DNA from: Beta vulgaris subsp. vulgaris
Taxonomy: Eukaryota > Streptophyta > Magnoliopsida > Caryophyllales > Amaranthaceae
Reading direction: 5' to 3'
Length of the DNA: 64,000 nucleotides
Assembly: GCF_026745355.1 (NCBI RefSeq)
Contig: NC_079202.1
Coordinates: 61,904,806 to 61,968,805, forward strand
The translations under genes and the position numbers were made by a program. Every line of letters begins with the position of its first letter. Position 1 is the first letter of the stretch. The notes under the pieces were generated by a model, which made no database searches, was not told the DNA's origin, and was given only the letters and a program-made list of their open reading frames with translations. Below, in pieces: positions 59,441 to 64,000 of the stretch.

Positions 59441-61583
59441 TTCAATTCGAAAAATTTGTCATCAAGTTCGAAATATGTTTTAGCTATATTATTTTCCAAA
59501 TTATAAAAATTAAGTGAATTTCATACTCAAATTGTGTAAAGTACTTGTGAAAAACTCAAAGTAGTCTAAATTGAACTAGAAAATTTAAGCTCGGAAAAGC
59601 TCGAGAATCGATTCGAGTTCGAGTAGAATTGTTACGAGCAAGCCGAACTGAGCAACCCCAGTCCTGGTCTTGATTCGGCTTGTTAACATTCCTTGGTTTT
59701 ATGGTTAAAATTTTAGGGTGGGGCATTGGAAATACTTTGGTGAGTATTATTATTTGGTCTAAGGTTATGTTTATTGAATGACGGGCCCAAGGAAAAGACA
59801 ACTTCCATTAGACAAAGTAAGAAGAGGATGGGCTGATGTTGTCTGCTGAATGGATTAAGGTAGGGCCTGTGGCTCCACATAAGGGGCCTTTTGTGGGCCT
59901 TACTACCCTGTATAATCCAGTCAAGTTTTAACGAGATGTTTGGATTGATTTAAGATATACTGATATGGGATTGGACTCGTCCATTTTACTAGTAAATTCA
60001 ATTATTTTGTTATTTCTAGGCCTAGGGTATCCCCAAACTTGAAATTTCGAATTATTATAAAAGTGTCTCAAGCAAGTAGCCGAATTCTAACGGCCCATTT
60101 ATTAGTCGTTAATAAATATTATCAACAGTCCAAGAGAGGAAATATTGACAAAGTATATATTGATAAATGAGATTATTATGTATTTGCTGAATATTATTAC
60201 TATGAATTAGTGACTGAATCTTTGCTATCCGTTGTTATGTTAAAGTTGTTGATTTAAGGTTTTACATAGATGACTTCGAATTTTGTTGAAGGTATAGTAG
60301 TTAAGTGAGAGAAGGGTCATTATTAAAGGAATATACAGCATGGCGAATGTAATACTTCATCTATTTATGAACTAAACAGTGGAAATAAGGGAAATGGAAA
60401 GATCATTTTGAAACTGAAGGAGTAGTATTTAGTAATTCTATTTACTAATAGTACCCAATAAGTGCATAATTTTTGGATGATTGACATTTGACAATATTTG
60501 CTGTAAAGATGTAGGACTATGGAAGAAATGAATAGTTTGACTTGATACCAAAATACTAGTATCAAATCAAACAATTATGTAGGTAGGGACGACAAAAGCA
60601 AAAACCACATAGGGTGTTGAAATTAAGACTGAGCATAAACTACTAGCTTTTTCCATTTAGAATACAAAGTTTGCGCCAAAAATATTTAGAAAAAACGGTG
60701 TATGTTGTATATTTCTATCCAGCAACAATTGTTTTTTATAACATAAATTATTATAGTAGGCGATCTAATTTTAACATAAAATTAGACGAAATTAATACTA
60801 AAATTTTCTAACAAGTCCATTTTATTTCACTCTAACCTAACACTATTCTAGGTATTCCTTATTTTCTCTTTTCCTTTCTTTATTTTCTTGATTCTCGGAC
60901 TACAACAAGCAATTTCAAAAAATAACTCGATAGTCTTACGAAACGGATTAAATTAGTCACTAAATGGATTAAACTAGTCACTAAACGAGTTAAAGAATAT
61001 CATCACTGAATCAACTAAACTGGTCAAGAAATAAATTACACGGGTCCCTAAATAGATTAAACTAGTCATAATAATTAACCTTCTCTTCTTAATATTGAGC
61101 TTGGACCGTGCCTAATTTTAAATTAAAAGTAGACGGTCTTTTACAAGACCAATTGTTTTAATAATATTGCAATGATAATTTACAAAGGATATATGCAAAT
61201 CCAAATTCTTTAACATCTATTGGAGTAATATTACGTCTTCGCAACATCTTTCATCTTTTAAAATCATGATATGGTCAATATATATCAACGAAGTTCATTG
61301 GAGAAATAAATTTAAGAAGGTCTTTACGTTATATCAGTTTTAAGACTTGTTTATCATACCATTTAAATATTAAGTCTAGGTTAGACTTTAATGTAGCGAC
61401 TATAGATTTGCTAATTAGATGTGAGTGTGTAAACTAAATTACAATTCCATATGTAATTTCAATTAGGAATTGAAAATTCTTTGAAATAAAAACTTACTTC
61501 GTCTGTCTCGAAATATAGTTTTTATTGTTTTGTATAGTCTCCAAGACATACCTTTAACTTACAATATCTTCTATTTCGTATTA
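59441..61583. other. Intergenic region
   Basis: AT-rich, holding copy 2 of the 40693 dispersed repeat at 60930-61155. At 61498-61580 there is a truncated Stowaway-like end (CGTCTGTCTCGAAATATAG) which the MITE at 61584 appears to have broken. No gene is recognised. Confidence 0.5.
60930..61155 (+). repeat. Dispersed repeat, copy 2
   Basis: Contains repeated GGATTAAACTAGTCACTAAA words and ends AGTAGACGGTCTTTTACAAG. It is the inverse counterpart of the copy at 40693-40900. Confidence 0.6.
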
Positions 61584-61838
61584 CTCCCTCCGTTCCAAAA
61601 TATAGTTCCCATTTCTATTTTGTGAGTCAAATTTTTAAAACTTTGACCAAATATTCTTACAATGTATACAAAAAAATATATTCATGAGGGGTATTGTTAG
61701 ATTCGTCTCAATGTGTAAATTCGTAATATCAATTTTCTATATTTTTTACTAATAAAAAATAGAAAATATCGTAGGTCAAAGGTACGTCTTGGAGGCTCTA
61801 TAAAATGAAATGGGAACTATATTTTAGGACGGATAGAG
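61584..61838. mobile_element. Stowaway-like MITE (~255 bp)
   Basis: The left end CTCCCTCCGTTCCAAAATATAG and the right end CTATATTTTAGGACGGATAGAG are inverted, with TA at 61582-61583 and 61839-61840. It shares GATTCGTCTCAATGTGTA with the other copies. Confidence 0.9.
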
Positions 61839-62066
61839 TAGTAAAAAATATTAAAAGTAATTCATCAATTCTTGTACAATTATAGATGTTAATAGTTAGA
61901 AATGTATACTAGCTAGTAAACATGCGAAACTGATATGTCCCAATTAAAAAACACCGACAGGTTACTCCACAATATTCAGTAACTCCATTGACATTATCAA
62001 AGAGCAGAATGTTATCTAAGTGGACAACAAATAATTGAGGGTATGAAAGTTCTTTTGATCAAGCTT

Positions 62067-62404
62067 TTAGGATGTTTTCGGCACAAGTTTTATAGGTAGC
62101 TTTTAGTTGATTCAGTCAAAACACTAAGAAAAAATAATAGTGTTTGGCAAGATAGTAGTGTAAGTAGATTTTAGTAGTACAAGTAGTGTTTAGTAGTCTT
62201 TGTCAAAATACTAAAGTGTTGTTTCAATTTTTAACTAGTTATTTGTAAATAACTACTTTCACAGCTTCTTTTACCGAACATCAATATCTTATACCGATAC
62301 TTAGACAGCTAACAGCTAACAACTACCAGCAAAGCTAACAGTTACTCTCACAACTAATAGCTACTACCACAACTACTATTGTCGAACAGACGAACACGTC
62401 TTTA
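62067..62404. mobile_element. hAT-like MITE, copy B (inverted relative to copy A)
   Basis: The ends GGATGTTTTCGGCACAAG and ACGAACACGTCTTT are imperfect inverted repeats. The interior matches the reverse complement of 1156-1500, including TAGCTACTACCACAACTACT and CTTCTTTTACCGAACATC. Confidence 0.65.
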
Positions 62405-62511
62405 AACGAGCTAATTAGGTACATTTTTTTTCATGAGTGAAAATGGCAAACATCCCCCCCAAAACCCCTGATTGGCTAGTCCAGTGGAGTACATGGTTAA
62501 TTGGTTACCAC

Positions 62512-62561
62512 CAATATGCAATATGCAATATGCAATATGCAATATGCAATATGCAATATGC
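62512..62561. repeat. 7-bp microsatellite (CAATATG)n, about seven copies
   Basis: A perfect heptanucleotide run, ending just before CATGGCTG. Confidence 0.95.
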
Positions 62562-63226
62562 ATGGCTGATTAAAGCTAGCGATGTAATTCCCACTTCTTT
62601 TTTGTTTCCCTTCCCCACCACACCACCACCCCCTCCCCCTCCACACAAAAAGGTACTTCCATAAACGTTAACATATTGTGTAACCTATAATTAGGATTAT
62701 TCTTCGGATCTATAAATTAACAAGGATCATTTTAGATTATAAAATTGCACACAAAACGATGATTAATCGATCAACAAGAACTAGAAAATTATTTTAAGGT
62801 ATATTTGGATTGATATAGACATAGTAAAGAAATTCAAAGAGATATTTTAAGGTATATTTGGTACAACGATTATCCTATTAATTCCTAATCACTTCTTTTG
62901 TTTAATTTCTTGTTTCTATATACTTTTACCAATTTTCATTGTAAGTTTTCCTATAAAATAGTTGCTCTGTATTAGGGTGTGTCTGTTTAATAATTTTGAG
63001 CTATTATCTGAACTGATATTGAAAATTATTTCTATAATTATTTTTATTAAAACTCTTCGTAACTTGATTAATCAACTTAAGTTATATATGAACTAAAATC
63101 TAAAATAAGTCAATATAAGTTGAACCTAATACTGCATTACTATTGGCTCCACGACTACTAGATGATAAGAGGGTTTTCACCTTGAAAATTGAAATTTAAA
63201 TATAGATGTGATATATTATAGATTTT
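62562..63226. other. AT-rich intergenic region
   Basis: Nothing gene-like is seen. A short C-rich tract lies at 62617-62643. Confidence 0.5.
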
Positions 63227-63403
63227 TTTACGCATAGTACACTCGGTTCACCAGAGCTTAGTCCCGACTACATCCGGATTGACTTGTGTCACAAACCTGC
63301 TTTGGGTGGGTGAATCTCCCAATAAGAGTTTCTGCATACGATGAGCCTCGAACCCGATACTTTCCTTAAGCGACATCAAATTGATTGCCACTTGAGCCAA
63401 CTC
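63227..63403 (-). mobile_element. tRNA-derived SINE with 11-bp target duplication
   Basis: TTATAGATTTT flanks the element at 63216-63226 and 63404-63414. On the minus strand it begins AGTTGGCTCAAGTGGCAATC, with a box A-like TGGCTCAAGTGG, and has a box B-like GGTTCGAGGCTC near 63345. The tail at the low-coordinate end is short and T-rich on plus. Confidence 0.88.
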
Positions 63404-63414
63404 TTATAGATTTT

Positions 63415-64000
63415 AAAGATTTTTATTGATTGAAATATTAATATACTTCATCAATTACTTAATATGGCACATAATATATATATATAACAATTGCACCACC
63501 ATAGGTCCATACCCTTTATTTTCCCATGTCATCCCTATTCTAAAAAGACTACCAACATCCTACTAATAAGCTAGTGATAAGTGATAACTACTAGTCTACT
63601 ACAAAGGACCACAACCAAATTAGCCAAAATCAAATGACCTTTTTTTGACATATCTTATTTATATCTGTGGGTCTTTGATCTTTATATATACCTCTTAAAC
63701 ATAGAAGAAAACAAGTACTTACACCAGCAATTATGTCATGCATCTAGATGATCTAGCTAAAACGTAACAAGACAACATGTCAACATAGATGAAGTGCCCT
63801 AAAACTTTGGGAATCGAAGAATACAGATATGGTCAAATTGGTCAAAAGAGGGAATGAAATGAGGTTGTTTATTAAGCATATAAAACAGTAATTAATCAAA
63901 AACATATATACTTATAGAGTAACAAAGAGCTAAGAATAGCCAAGAGGTCCGAGGCTGTCAAACTGGCAAAGTGCATGTGCAAAGGCCTACTGACGTATTT
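63415..64000. other. Right edge, AT-rich
   Basis: No gene, RNA gene or transposon end is recognised up to the end of the window. Confidence 0.5.

Overview
This is a window of plant nuclear DNA. It is AT-rich and carries intron-containing genes of plant-specific families, many small non-autonomous transposons, tRNA-derived SINEs, and pieces of plastid DNA and of nuclear rDNA. No bacterial-type operon, complete RNA gene or CRISPR array was seen. The gene families indicate a flowering plant, probably a eudicot. The species cannot be named from the sequence alone.

Five genes can be supported, all on the minus strand. (1) An IQD (IQ67-domain) calmodulin-binding protein at 5725-8178, five exons, 574 aa. 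(2) A NAC transcription factor of the NST/SND1 secondary-wall group at 29408-31916, three exons, 434 aa, with unusual His-Asp tracts. (3) A histone N-alpha-acetyltransferase of the NAA40/NatD type at 42546-47921, seven exons, with an uncertain 3' end. (4) A short PADRE/DUF4228 protein with an N-terminal MGNC at 51743-52420, one exon. (5) An organellar ribosomal protein bL12, probably mitochondrial, at 58635-59135, one exon. They do not form a pathway. IQD and NST proteins both relate to cell shape and wall building, but the linkage looks incidental.

The intergenic space is a record of transposition. About a dozen Stowaway-like MITEs (TA target sites, ends like CTCCCTCCGT), several Tourist/Harbinger-like MITEs (TTA/TAA target sites), at least four hAT-like elements with 8-bp target duplications, a Mutator-like element with long terminal inverted repeats and a 9-bp duplication, and four SINEs can be delimited from their ends. 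No transposase or reverse transcriptase ORF is intact. Some elements are nested: a Stowaway inside a Stowaway at 34.7 kb, a hAT element inside a tandem array at 17.6 kb, and a second element with an inverted minisatellite inside a Harbinger-like one at 18.3-20.3 kb.

The least ordinary parts are three. At 3.1-5.0 kb a GC-rich ~300-bp tandem repeat is joined to a 25S rRNA fragment, and the whole is flanked by ~130-150 bp direct repeats. At 39.49-39.69 kb a plastid 16S rRNA fragment is fused directly to a psbK fragment, two loci that are far apart in plastid genomes. At 19.1-19.5 kb a ~20-bp minisatellite switches orientation at a palindromic centre.
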